DNA of 64,000 nt from positions 1 to 64,000 of the forward strand of contig JBEBXH010000021.1 in NCBI GenBank assembly GCA_040391785.1, given 5' to 3'. The translations under genes and the position numbers were made by a program. Origin of the DNA: UBA5239 sp040391785. Its GTDB lineage: Bacteria > Verrucomicrobiota > Lentisphaeria > Victivallales > Victivallaceae. The notes beneath the pieces are model-generated. The model was not told where the DNA came from. It was given only the letters and a program-made list of their open reading frames with translations, and made no database searches. The first letter of the stretch is position 1. The number at the start of each line of letters is the position of its first letter. Of this stretch, positions 26,376 through 35,244 are shown piece after piece.

Positions 26376-28235
26376 ATGAAATACTATGATGTAATCGTTA
26401 TCGGCGCCGGGCATGCCGGGTGCGAGGCCGCGCTGGCTTCGGCTCGTCAGGGCGCTGCCACGTTGATGCTCACCACCAACATGGACCATATCGCCCAGAT
26501 GAGCTGCAACCCGGCCATCGGCGGTATCGCCAAGGGCCAGCTGACCCGCGAAATCGACGCCCTCGGCGGCGCTCAGGGGTATGTCACGGATGTGGCCGCG
26601 ATTCAGTTCCGGCTGTTGAACCGCAGCAAAGGGCCGGCCGTCTGGTCGCCCCGGGCACAGTGCGACAAAGTCTGTTTCCAGCGCGCCATGAAATTGACGC
26701 TCGAGAATCAGCCCGGTCTGGATGTGAAGCACGGCGCAGTAACCGGTTTCATCCTTGAAAACGGTCAGGTGACCGGGGTCACGACCGAGCTGGATGAGAA
26801 ACTCTACGCGAAAAGTTTCGTCATCGCGACGGGTACCTTTCTGCGAGGGCTGCTGCATTATGGTATGACCAGTTTGCCCGGCGGCCGCAGCGGCGATCCG
26901 AGTTCGACGGCGCTGGCGGAAGCCCTGCGCGAGCAGCTCCAGCTCGACATCGGCCGCCTGAAAACCGGCACCCCGCCCCGTATCCTGGCCAAAACCATCG
27001 ATTTCTCGCAGATGGACCAGCAGCAATCGGAGGAGTCGGCGGAGCGTTTCAGTCATTTCCCGATCCCCGGCGAACTGCCGAAGGCGCAACGCAAGGATAT
27101 GCCGTGTTATATGGTTTACTCCACGCCGGAAACGGCGGAAATTGTCCGTCAGAATATTCACCTCGCGCCGCTGTATCAGGGCAAGATCAAGGGCATCGGC
27201 GCCCGTTACTGCCCCTCGTTCGAGGACAAAGTGGTACGCTTCCCGCATCACGAGAAACACCTGCTTTACCTGGAACCCGAGGGCGAATACACCGGCGAAT
27301 ATTACATTAACGGCATTTCGACCAGTCTGCCGCCGGTGGTTCAGAATCAGATGCTGGCGACCATTCCGGGGCTGGAAAACGCGGTGATTTCCCGCTTTGC
27401 CTACGCCATCGAATACGATTTCATTTTTCCGACGCAGATCGACCGTACGCTGGCGCTGAAAAAATGGCGCAACATCTTCCCCGCCGGACAGATCAACGGC
27501 ACCAGCGGTTACGAGGAAGCCGGCGGTCAGGGCCTGCTGGCCGGGCTGAACGCCGCACGTTTCGCCGCCGACAAGGAAGCGGTGGAAATCCCCCGCGACG
27601 TCAGCTACCTCGGTGTGATGATCGACGATCTCGTGACCAAGGATATCATCGAACCGTACCGTCTCTTCACCAGCCGCGCCGAATACAGGTTGCGGCTGCG
27701 GCAGGACAACGCCGATCTGCGGTTGTGTCCGCTGGCCCATGAACTGAACATTCTGGCGGACGACAAATACCGGAGTTTCTGCGAGTACCGCGACTTGCTT
27801 GATGCGGCCACGGCATTCGCTAAAACTACCCGGCATCAAGGCAAATCACTGTTCGAACACCTGAAAACGTTGCAGGGCGATTACGATCAATCGACCATGC
27901 TGCCCTGCCCCTTCGAAATGCCGGAGCTCGACCTGAACTCCGACAATGGGCGCAAGGTCATGCGCCAGCTGGCGGTCATGGCGCATTACGACGGCTACCT
28001 CGAACGCGAGGAAAGCTCCATTGCCAAGCTGCGCAAGCTCGAAAATTGGAAGGTGCCGGAGGATTTCGACTACAACTCGCTCAGCGGTTTATGCAACGAA
28101 TCACGGCTGAAACTGAACAAGGTCCGCCCCACCACGCTGGCGCAGGCCGGGCGAATCGACGGCGTAACCCCGGTCGAAATCGCATTACTGCAAGTAGCGC
28201 TGACCCGGCTGTACAAGGCCGGAAAACAGGATTGA
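26376..28235 (+). CDS. mnmG: tRNA uridine-5-carboxymethylaminomethyl modification protein MnmG
   Basis: FAD-dependent partner of MnmE that modifies U34 of certain tRNAs. The 619-residue protein has the FAD loop VIGAGHAGCEAALASAR, GGIAKGQLTREIDALGG, the GTFLRGLLHYG motif, and QINGTSGYEEAGGQGLLAG. The C-terminal helical domain ends RIDGVTPVEIALLQVAL. ATG 26376 starts the family homology. There is no good Shine-Dalgarno nearby; TATTAT at 26365-26370 would place a transcription start at the ATG. The OppC-type gene follows after 3 bp. Confidence 0.96.
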   Translation: MKYYDVIVIGAGHAGCEAALASARQGAATLMLTTNMDHIAQMSCNPAIGGIAKGQLTREIDALGGAQGYVTDVAAIQFRLLNRSKGPAVWSPRAQCDKVCFQRAMKLTLENQPGLDVKHGAVTGFILENGQVTGVTTELDEKLYAKSFVIATGTFLRGLLHYGMTSLPGGRSGDPSSTALAEALREQLQLDIGRLKTGTPPRILAKTIDFSQMDQQQSEESAERFSHFPIPGELPKAQRKDMPCYMVYSTPETAEIVRQNIHLAPLYQGKIKGIGARYCPSFEDKVVRFPHHEKHLLYLEPEGEYTGEYYINGISTSLPPVVQNQMLATIPGLENAVISRFAYAIEYDFIFPTQIDRTLALKKWRNIFPAGQINGTSGYEEAGGQGLLAGLNAARFAADKEAVEIPRDVSYLGVMIDDLVTKDIIEPYRLFTSRAEYRLRLRQDNADLRLCPLAHELNILADDKYRSFCEYRDLLDAATAFAKTTRHQGKSLFEHLKTLQGDYDQSTMLPCPFEMPELDLNSDNGRKVMRQLAVMAHYDGYLEREESSIAKLRKLENWKVPEDFDYNSLSGLCNESRLKLNKVRPTTLAQAGRIDGVTPVEIALLQVALTRLYKAGKQD

Positions 28236-28238
28236 TTT

Positions 28239-29162
28239 ATGATATTGGCAAGCCTGGCGAAATTTACCCGGAACCGTCTCAATTTGATCTCGCTTGTGGT
28301 GGTGCTGCTGTATATCGTCATGGCGCTGGGCGTCGAGGCCTATTCCATTTATTGCCGCCACGGCAATATCACGCCGGTTTATGAGCGCGGCAACATCGAT
28401 GACCGCTTCCAGCCTCCTTCGGCAAAGCACTGGTTCGGAACCGACTACCTCGGGCGCGATGTCTTTGCCCGGGCGGTGGCGGGTACCTCCACAGCAGTCA
28501 AGGTGGGGTTCATCGCTTCGCTGATTACGGTGATTCTCGGGGTGATGCTGGGCGTGCTGGGCGGTTACTTCGGCGGCTGGCTCGATGATTTTGTGGTGTG
28601 GATCAACAGCACGTTCGCGGCCATGCCGTCGCTGCTGTTTGTGCTGGCGTTTGCGCTGCTGGTGTCCAAAGGTTTTCTCTATCCGCCGCTCGAAAAAGTG
28701 TTCGGCTCGATCTGCGTGCTCTTCAATACCGAGCCCGGCATGATGGCCGTGTACCTCGGAATCGGCATTACCGGCTGGGTGGGGCTGTGCCAGGTGGTCC
28801 GTGCCGAGGCCTTCAAACTGCGCGAGGCCGGCTACGTGCAGGCTGCCAAAGTCGCCGGGCTCTCCAATTTCCCGATCATCTTCAAACACATCGTGCCGAA
28901 CCTGTTTCATCTGGTCATCATCTTTTTCACCATCCGCTTCGCGGGTGCGGTCATGACGGAGGTCATCGTCAGCTACCTCGGACTGGGCGTGCAGCAGTTT
29001 CCGAGCTGGGGCACGATGATTTCCGACGGTCAGGAACGCCTCTGGCAGGGCATCTGGTGGGAAGTCGGCGGCGCCACAATCTTCATGTTCTTCCTGGTGC
29101 TGTCGCTGAACCTGCTGGGCGACGCCCTGCGCGACCACCTCGACCCGCGCCTCTCTACCTGA
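28239..29162 (+). CDS. OppC/DppC-type ABC transporter permease
   Basis: A 307-residue inner-membrane permease of the oligopeptide/dipeptide family. It has an N-terminal membrane segment, the HWFGTDYLGRDVFARAVAG block typical of OppC, and about six helices. The cytoplasmic EAA loop reads EAFKLREAGYVQAAKVAGL. The substrate cannot be told from the permease. OppA, OppB and the ATPases are not in the window, which is unusual. It starts 3 bp after mnmG, so it is probably co-transcribed with it. Confidence 0.88.
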   Translation: MILASLAKFTRNRLNLISLVVVLLYIVMALGVEAYSIYCRHGNITPVYERGNIDDRFQPPSAKHWFGTDYLGRDVFARAVAGTSTAVKVGFIASLITVILGVMLGVLGGYFGGWLDDFVVWINSTFAAMPSLLFVLAFALLVSKGFLYPPLEKVFGSICVLFNTEPGMMAVYLGIGITGWVGLCQVVRAEAFKLREAGYVQAAKVAGLSNFPIIFKHIVPNLFHLVIIFFTIRFAGAVMTEVIVSYLGLGVQQFPSWGTMISDGQERLWQGIWWEVGGATIFMFFLVLSLNLLGDALRDHLDPRLST

Positions 29163-29217
29163 CCCATACTGCCTAATCACAAATACACGAATTTTCAGGA
29201 AAAATAAATCATGCCTA

Positions 29218-29265
29218 TTGACAAAATAAAAGGAAGCGTTATTATAATAAATATAAACGTTTATA
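29218..29265 (+). promoter_or_regulatory. Promoter and LacI-type operator of cassette 1
   Basis: TTGACA at 29218-29223 and TATAAT at 29243-29248 (19-bp spacer; ATTATA two bases earlier gives 17). The perfect palindrome TATAAACGTTTATA at 29252-29265 lies right after the -10, at the predicted start. A central CG flanked by AAA/TTT is typical of LacI-family operators, so autoregulation by the following lacI gene is likely. Confidence 0.65.
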
Positions 29266-29288
29266 GCATGATAATGTGAACGGGAAAA

Positions 29289-30284
29289 ATGAGTGTAACG
29301 ATTAAAGACATAGCAGAAGCGGCAGGAGTTGATCCGGCAGTGGTTTCGGTGGCGCTGAATAATAAGAGCTATATCCGGATCTCACAGAAAAGACGCGAGG
29401 AAATCCGGCGAATCGCTCAGGAAATGAACTACCGGCCGAACTTGCAGGCTTCCAGTCTGCGCAGTGGTAAACAGGCCACGATCGGCGTGTTTTTGCCGTC
29501 CTGGCAGGATGTTCTGCTGCTTGAACTGATCAAAGGATTGTCCGACGGCAGCCAGCACTACAAAATTCCGCTGACTTACTTTTTCGGCATGGATGCGAAG
29601 TCGTATTCAACGTTCATTGATTCGATGACCTCATTCAAGCATACCGGAATCATCAGCTACGTGCCGTACTGGAATCAGGACTATGAGAAAATTCTCTATA
29701 AGCTGGAGGAATACCTCGAAAACGGCGGCAAAATCATTTCGTTAAATACGCTGAACTGGCCTATGACGCAAACCCTGAACATTGACTTTGACGAACCCTG
29801 CGGCGGAACGTTGGCGGGGGAGTACCTGAAAAGTTGTCACGGCTTGAAATCCTTTGCCCTGTTAACTTTGGATTCAACCAACCATCGCCTGCGGGATAAA
29901 GCGTTCCTGGAAAAAATACCCGGTGCGGCCCTGCATCGCCTGCCGGTCAATAACCCCATAACCGGGGAAATGATCAAGAACGAGCTTGAAAAAATGTTCG
30001 ATGCCGCAAACGGTCCCTTGGGCATATTTGCCACGTCCACCGAGTTCTGCAAATTCATTCTGGAAGCGGCAGCTCGGCGCGGTTGGATGTATGGAAAAGA
30101 TTTCGCGGTGGTCGGATACGATCTGGCGGAACGTTTTGGCGATACCGCGCCGATCGCCAGAATCAACCAGCCATTTTACCGGCTGGGCGTTACAGCCATG
30201 GAAAAATTGAATAACATATTGCTCCGTAAACCTGTGGAATCATCTGTATTTATCAAACCGGAATTGCATATTCCGGAAAATTAA
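29289..30284 (+). CDS. LacI-family transcriptional regulator (cassette 1)
   Basis: A 331-residue regulator. The N-terminal helix-turn-helix (VTIKDIAEAAGVDPAVVSVALNN) and hinge (MNYRPNLQASSLRSG) are followed by a periplasmic-binding-protein-like sensor domain that probably binds a sugar. The usual VSRVLN is VSVALN here. It heads a cassette with a pseudopilin-like gene 19 bp downstream and a 1106-residue exported protein after that. A palindromic operator sits at its predicted transcription start. Confidence 0.92.
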   Translation: MSVTIKDIAEAAGVDPAVVSVALNNKSYIRISQKRREEIRRIAQEMNYRPNLQASSLRSGKQATIGVFLPSWQDVLLLELIKGLSDGSQHYKIPLTYFFGMDAKSYSTFIDSMTSFKHTGIISYVPYWNQDYEKILYKLEEYLENGGKIISLNTLNWPMTQTLNIDFDEPCGGTLAGEYLKSCHGLKSFALLTLDSTNHRLRDKAFLEKIPGAALHRLPVNNPITGEMIKNELEKMFDAANGPLGIFATSTEFCKFILEAAARRGWMYGKDFAVVGYDLAERFGDTAPIARINQPFYRLGVTAMEKLNNILLRKPVESSVFIKPELHIPEN

Positions 30285-30303
30285 CTGATATGAGGAAAAA
30301 ATC

Positions 30304-30966
30304 ATGAAAAAAAGTTTCAATCTGCCGGACAAAAAATTCACACTGATAGAACTCCTGGTCGTTATCGCTATTATCGCGATTCTGGCCGCCATGCTGCTGC
30401 CGGCTCTGAATCGGGCACGGGAAGCGGCCAGGAAAACGAGTTGCACCAATAACCTGAAGCAGCTTGTCACCGGAGCGATTTTGTATTGCGAGGATTATCT
30501 GGGCTACATGCCCAGGCTGCAAGGCCCCGGCAGCGGTGATTTCTGGGGGAAAACACTTCATGAGACCGGATATATCACGCCGAAGATCGCCGATTGCCCG
30601 AGCATGAAAACCAGCAATCATTACTCCTGGGGATATGGCTGGGAAAACAGCTACGGCATCTTTTACAACGGTTTGTTTGCCGCCAGCTTGAATTACCATG
30701 AATTATGCAAGAAAAATTCGCCGTCCGGCACCGGTTTCTTCGCCGACAGCGGCATCAAGGACACGGATTATATGAAATACATTATCTACGCCTGGCAATC
30801 CAGCGGTACCGCCAATATCCGCCTGCGGCACCAGGGCTTCGCAAATGTCGCCTTTATGGACGGCCACGCCGGGGCGGTTCCCCGACCGCAAATCTCCAAA
30901 CTCGGTCCAGAAGGCCCCTATTATCTGCTGCTCGATGATGGCAGCACGGTCGTCTACGTTCCCTGA
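30304..30966 (+). CDS. Pseudopilin-like protein with H-X9-DG motif (cassette 1)
   Basis: A 220-residue protein. A short basic leader ends before FTLIELLVV, the prepilin peptidase cleavage/methylation motif, followed by one hydrophobic helix and LLPALNRAREAARKTSC. The globular part ends with RHQGFANVAFMDGH, the H-X9-DG motif that defines this PVC-group family. It is probably an exported or membrane-anchored pseudopilin; its task is not established. GAGGAAAAA precedes the ATG. It is sandwiched between lacI and a large exported hydrolase-like gene, as in the two other cassettes here. Confidence 0.88.
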   Translation: MKKSFNLPDKKFTLIELLVVIAIIAILAAMLLPALNRAREAARKTSCTNNLKQLVTGAILYCEDYLGYMPRLQGPGSGDFWGKTLHETGYITPKIADCPSMKTSNHYSWGYGWENSYGIFYNGLFAASLNYHELCKKNSPSGTGFFADSGIKDTDYMKYIIYAWQSSGTANIRLRHQGFANVAFMDGHAGAVPRPQISKLGPEGPYYLLLDDGSTVVYVP

Positions 30967-30991
30967 AATACCTGATTAATAAGAGTATACC

Positions 30992-33900
30992 ATGATGACA
31001 AGAATATTATTAATGCTGCTGTTGCTCGGATGCTGCCGGGTTATCTGTGCCGGGCAAAACACCGTTGCCAATGGCGATTTCGCCCTGACCGGCAAAGACA
31101 CAATACCGGCAAGCTGGGCCCTGCAATCCTGGGGACCGCCGACCGGACAGATCTCAGTGGGACCAGCGGGTTTCAGCGGAAAATCCAGCCTTCGAATCAC
31201 CAATTCCACTGAAGAACAGCAGACATTTCTGGTACAAAACATCAAGCTGGAACCCAATACCGAGTATCGGATCAGTTACTTCATCAAAGGAGACGAGATC
31301 AAAGGCAGCAAGGATTTCTGCGGCGGCGCGGTTTATATTCTTGATCAGGGAAATTCATTGTTCAGCATGGGAACCGGTCTTTACCGTCATGCCGTCGGCA
31401 CGTTTGACTGGCAACTGGTGGAACATGTATTCAATACGAAAAACCTGCAGGCAAAATCGGCGGCGCTGGTCTTGTCGCTCAGGCAGGCGACCGGCTCCGT
31501 CCGTTTCGCCAATGTGCAGGTAGAGAAAATCGAAAAAAAGAAGGAACAGGCTGTTCATACCGATCTGTATCCGGTGGATTTGCAGCATCAGAGCTATCAT
31601 TTATGCCGGAATTTTCCGGGAGCGTTATTGCTGAGAATGACACTGGAACGGGCATTAATTCCCGATAATTCTCTTCAGTTGATTCTGGAACTGCCGGCGG
31701 GAATTGACTATCTCGGTTCGGTCGCCCTGCTGCCGGGACGCGATAAGGCGAACAACCTCGTTTTCGAGCATGATTCATACGAGAAAAGCGAAACGGAGCG
31801 CGACGGCCGCAAATATCATACTTATACGGTCACGTTATCGCCGGGCTTCACATCCAAGCTCGACATGAAATACAGCTGGGAAAATTATACCCGTATTTAC
31901 CTGCAAAGCAACGGCGAACCGGGCGAATACGGCAAGGCTTATTGGAAATTGCGCAGCAAAACAACCGAGTTCCCGGAACAATCATTCACCGTAACCGTCC
32001 TACCTCCGCTGGAATTACCGAAAAAGGCGTGTGAGAATTTTCAGTTGTGCGTGGCGCGGCTGTGGAATATGAATGCACCGCCGGGAGTCAGCGACGCCTA
32101 TATCAACTACTGGACGTCGCTGCAGAAGCGCCCCTGGACTTCGGACCCGTATTACATCAACGCTTATCCGGAAACGGAACGGCAAAAAGTTTATGACAAT
32201 TTCCATTACACCTCCCATCTGGCGTCATCTGTCAGTATGCCGTGGATGGGGCCGCTGTACAATGCCGTGGCGGAAAACCGTTTCCCCGGAAAGTTTCCGA
32301 AATCGGTTCGAACCAACGGCGAGGAAATTCCGGTTTCGATCAGCCCCTGGTACTTGATCGAAGATCCGGAAAACCTGATCTGGGGTACTCTGTTCGACGA
32401 GTACGCCGAAGGAATCCGTAAAAATCCGCACATCAAAGCGATTGCCATCGATTATGAACCCGGAGTGAATCATTGTTACAGTCAGGCCAGCCGGGAGCGC
32501 TTCCGCAAGTTTGCGAACCTGAGTGAGGTCCCGGCGACCAGTGAAATCATTGCCAAATACAGGAACGAATGGCTGAAATTCCGGATTGAGCAGCACCGGC
32601 TGATTCTTCAGCGACTGTCGCAGGCGATCCGCAGCAAACTGCCGGGCATCCGGTTCTGGCTGATCAGCGATCCTCTGCAAACGGGCAGCCAGCGCGTTGC
32701 CGAATGGTGCGGCGTGGATGTGAAAGCGTCCGACCCGGATATCGATATGCATCAGGATATGCCGTACTTTGCCGGCTTGCAGTTCTTTGAAAATATCAAG
32801 CTGAATGTGACCGAACTGGAAAAGCCCTGCTTCCCCCTGATCGACCCGTCGGAAAACATGGACATGTATTATCAGCGTTATTCGCCGGAAAAAGTCCGGC
32901 AGAACATTCTCTGCGTCGCGGCGCTTGGCGGCTACGGCATCGGGTTCTGGCCCAATGACGTATTCGACGGGCGCTACCTGGAAGCAATCAAGGAAGGTTT
33001 CCGGATTGTCGCCGAAGTCGAGCATATTTATGCTGCGGGGGCGTTGCCGGAAAACAGTTTTTCCGCGGTATGCCGCAATGTCATGGCATTCGAAGCCGAG
33101 GGAGCCGACGGGCAGAAGGTGAAAATTACCCTGCCCCGCCTCGATCAGAAAATCAGGGTTTTGCGGCATCGTGCCAACGAAACGGAAGTGCTCACCATAT
33201 TCAATTTTTCCGATACGCTTGAGGCGGTGATCGAATTGACGCTGCCGGATGCCAACGCCGAAAACTATCGGCTTCATGAACTGGTCTCCGGTCAAAAAGG
33301 CGGCCTGAGCGGCAATTTGGTCCGAAACGGTTTTCTGTTAAATGTGCCGGCCAACGGCCTCGCCGTTTTGAAACTCGACCCGGGAACGGCGGACAACGCA
33401 TTTGATCAGACGGCCTCAACGGAAATACTGAAAAAATTCCAATCCGGAAGCATTGCGGAGAAGAAATTCAAGTCATTCCGGCATGATAACACCGCGGCTT
33501 ATTGGGGCATGGTCAAGGATACGGACAAGGCGATTCTGTTTCTCGAACAAGGCAAGGGTCGGCTCGGTATTGCCGCCCTGGACGATGGCGAGGTACTGCT
33601 CTGGCAGCCGGATGGAACGGGAAATAATGACGTGTTGTATTTTCAAAATCGCGGTTTCCTCGGCCGTTTCATGTTCAATTCACCGGATCAACTGGCTGCG
33701 CCATATCCGTTTGAACTGACCGGAATTGAGCGAAAGGGAAACTCCCCCGCGGCATCGTTTGAATATCAGGTCCCGGATTATGCCAATGCGTCTGCACTCA
33801 AAAATCCATTGACCGGTCTGATGATTCGAAAAACAATAACGCTGACGGAAAACGGCCGGGAATGTCAATTGGATTATCATTTCCGGAATCCCACCGAGGC

Positions 33901-34312
33901 TCCGATGGAATTTTCGTTCCGGGTGAATAATTTCCCGCGTCTGGGCGGCAATATTGCCGGGAACAAACCGCTGAATACGATCACGACCGTGAATTACGGC
34001 GGGGTCCGTTTTACCCCCGGCAGTCCGACGGCGGAAAAACTCATACTCGACGCGCCGGATGGAGCGAAAGAATTACGGCGGAATGTGATTTTCGGCAGGA
34101 TTCCGGTGGAAGTAGCCCCACCCACAGCCATTGAGTTGCACGCGAATAATGCGGTAAGCGAAAAAATGACCATATCCGTGGAGCCTCCGCCTACCGGCAT
34201 CTACAGCTGGTCGGATACCAATGTCTACACCGTGGAGCCCATTTCGCAGGAAATCACCCTGCCGCCCGGGAAAACCCTTTCCTGGCGTTGCTCTTATAAA
34301 TTGACCAAATAA
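30992..34312 (+). CDS. Large exported glycosidase-like protein (cassette 1)
   Basis: A 1106-residue protein with a signal peptide (residues 1-20). Residues 25-180 look like a carbohydrate-binding jelly roll (NGDFALTGKDTIPASW, LEPNTEYRISYFIKG). The middle (about 350-700) resembles a TIM barrel. IAIDYEPG near residues 484-491 has an acidic pair suitable for glycosidase catalysis, and a second barrel strand carries VKASDPDIDMHQDMPY. The C-terminal part is beta-rich. I do not recognise a numbered GH family. Its position after lacI and the pseudopilin gene supports polysaccharide breakdown, as inference. Confidence 0.55.
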   Translation: MMTRILLMLLLLGCCRVICAGQNTVANGDFALTGKDTIPASWALQSWGPPTGQISVGPAGFSGKSSLRITNSTEEQQTFLVQNIKLEPNTEYRISYFIKGDEIKGSKDFCGGAVYILDQGNSLFSMGTGLYRHAVGTFDWQLVEHVFNTKNLQAKSAALVLSLRQATGSVRFANVQVEKIEKKKEQAVHTDLYPVDLQHQSYHLCRNFPGALLLRMTLERALIPDNSLQLILELPAGIDYLGSVALLPGRDKANNLVFEHDSYEKSETERDGRKYHTYTVTLSPGFTSKLDMKYSWENYTRIYLQSNGEPGEYGKAYWKLRSKTTEFPEQSFTVTVLPPLELPKKACENFQLCVARLWNMNAPPGVSDAYINYWTSLQKRPWTSDPYYINAYPETERQKVYDNFHYTSHLASSVSMPWMGPLYNAVAENRFPGKFPKSVRTNGEEIPVSISPWYLIEDPENLIWGTLFDEYAEGIRKNPHIKAIAIDYEPGVNHCYSQASRERFRKFANLSEVPATSEIIAKYRNEWLKFRIEQHRLILQRLSQAIRSKLPGIRFWLISDPLQTGSQRVAEWCGVDVKASDPDIDMHQDMPYFAGLQFFENIKLNVTELEKPCFPLIDPSENMDMYYQRYSPEKVRQNILCVAALGGYGIGFWPNDVFDGRYLEAIKEGFRIVAEVEHIYAAGALPENSFSAVCRNVMAFEAEGADGQKVKITLPRLDQKIRVLRHRANETEVLTIFNFSDTLEAVIELTLPDANAENYRLHELVSGQKGGLSGNLVRNGFLLNVPANGLAVLKLDPGTADNAFDQTASTEILKKFQSGSIAEKKFKSFRHDNTAAYWGMVKDTDKAILFLEQGKGRLGIAALDDGEVLLWQPDGTGNNDVLYFQNRGFLGRFMFNSPDQLAAPYPFELTGIERKGNSPAASFEYQVPDYANASALKNPLTGLMIRKTITLTENGRECQLDYHFRNPTEAPMEFSFRVNNFPRLGGNIAGNKPLNTITTVNYGGVRFTPGSPTAEKLILDAPDGAKELRRNVIFGRIPVEVAPPTAIELHANNAVSEKMTISVEPPPTGIYSWSDTNVYTVEPISQEITLPPGKTLSWRCSYKLTK

Positions 34313-34315
34313 CGC

Positions 34316-35137
34316 TTACATAGTGCGCCGGAACTCGGCGGGCGACACCCCGTACTGTTTCTTGAACGCCCGCGACAGGTGAAACGGGCTGCTGAACCCC
34401 AGCTTCTCGGCAATTTCCATCAGATTGTTGTTGTTCATGATCATCCCTCCGGCGTATTCCAGCCGCATTTCCAGCTGGCGGCGGATCGGCGACGTGCCGG
34501 TTTCCTGCAGGTAACGGTGGTTGAGCTGCGACACGCTCACGCCCAGCATTCCGGCAAGTTTCGCGGAAGTCAACCGCACGGAAAGATTCCGGCGCAGGAA
34601 ATTATCCACGTTCCGCGAAAACGTGGCGTTCTGTTCGAACTGCTGCCCGCGAATGCGATGCAGCCGGGTAAGCAGCTCAAGAAGCAGCGTCTGCGCTTCC
34701 CAAAATCCGTTTTCCTGGTGGTGATACCCGGTGATGGCGATTTGTTGTATCAGTTTGATGATCTCCTGCGGCGCGTCGTTCAAGATGTAAATATCTTGTC
34801 CGCCAAAGAGTTCCCGCAAGCCGCAGGCGTCGCCGTTTGCGAACTGGACGAACGCGGAATGGCGCAGGCACCCGGGCTCGTAGCGCGTCTCGAAGCGAGT
34901 ATGCGGCGGGTAGATATGAAGCTCGTTGATCTGCTGCACGCCCCATCTATCCGCCCCCGCCTGCCGCCAGCCGGTTCCCTCGGCGCTGAACGCAATATCG
35001 ATCACCCATTCCGGCAGATTGACCATATACAAGGTTTCCTGTCGCGGTCCGTTGGCCCGGATATAGCGGGCGCGTTTCAGGCAGGGAAATGTCGTTTCCC
35101 GTTCTTTCCATTCATAATAATAGTAGAAATGCTTCAT
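34316..35137 (-). CDS. AraC-family regulator
   Basis: A 273-residue regulator with an N-terminal cupin-like ligand domain. The C-terminal double helix-turn-helix contains RLTSAKLAGMLGVSVSQLNHRY and IAEKLGFSSPFHLSRAFKK-type motifs, ending GVSPAEFRRTM. It is divergent from the glycosidase gene at 35245 across a 107-bp AT-rich gap and convergent with the cassette 1 hydrolase (3 bp between stops). It probably controls the divergent glycosidase. Confidence 0.9.
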   Translation of the reverse strand: MKHFYYYYEWKERETTFPCLKRARYIRANGPRQETLYMVNLPEWVIDIAFSAEGTGWRQAGADRWGVQQINELHIYPPHTRFETRYEPGCLRHSAFVQFANGDACGLRELFGGQDIYILNDAPQEIIKLIQQIAITGYHHQENGFWEAQTLLLELLTRLHRIRGQQFEQNATFSRNVDNFLRRNLSVRLTSAKLAGMLGVSVSQLNHRYLQETGTSPIRRQLEMRLEYAGGMIMNNNNLMEIAEKLGFSSPFHLSRAFKKQYGVSPAEFRRTM

Positions 35138-35244
35138 TTTGCTAAATTATATATATTCTTTGCTAATTTTACCATTTATAAATTTCCACATTACTATTAT
35201 ATTCTATATGTCGAATAAAATCAACCCCGTGACAGGAGCGGAAT

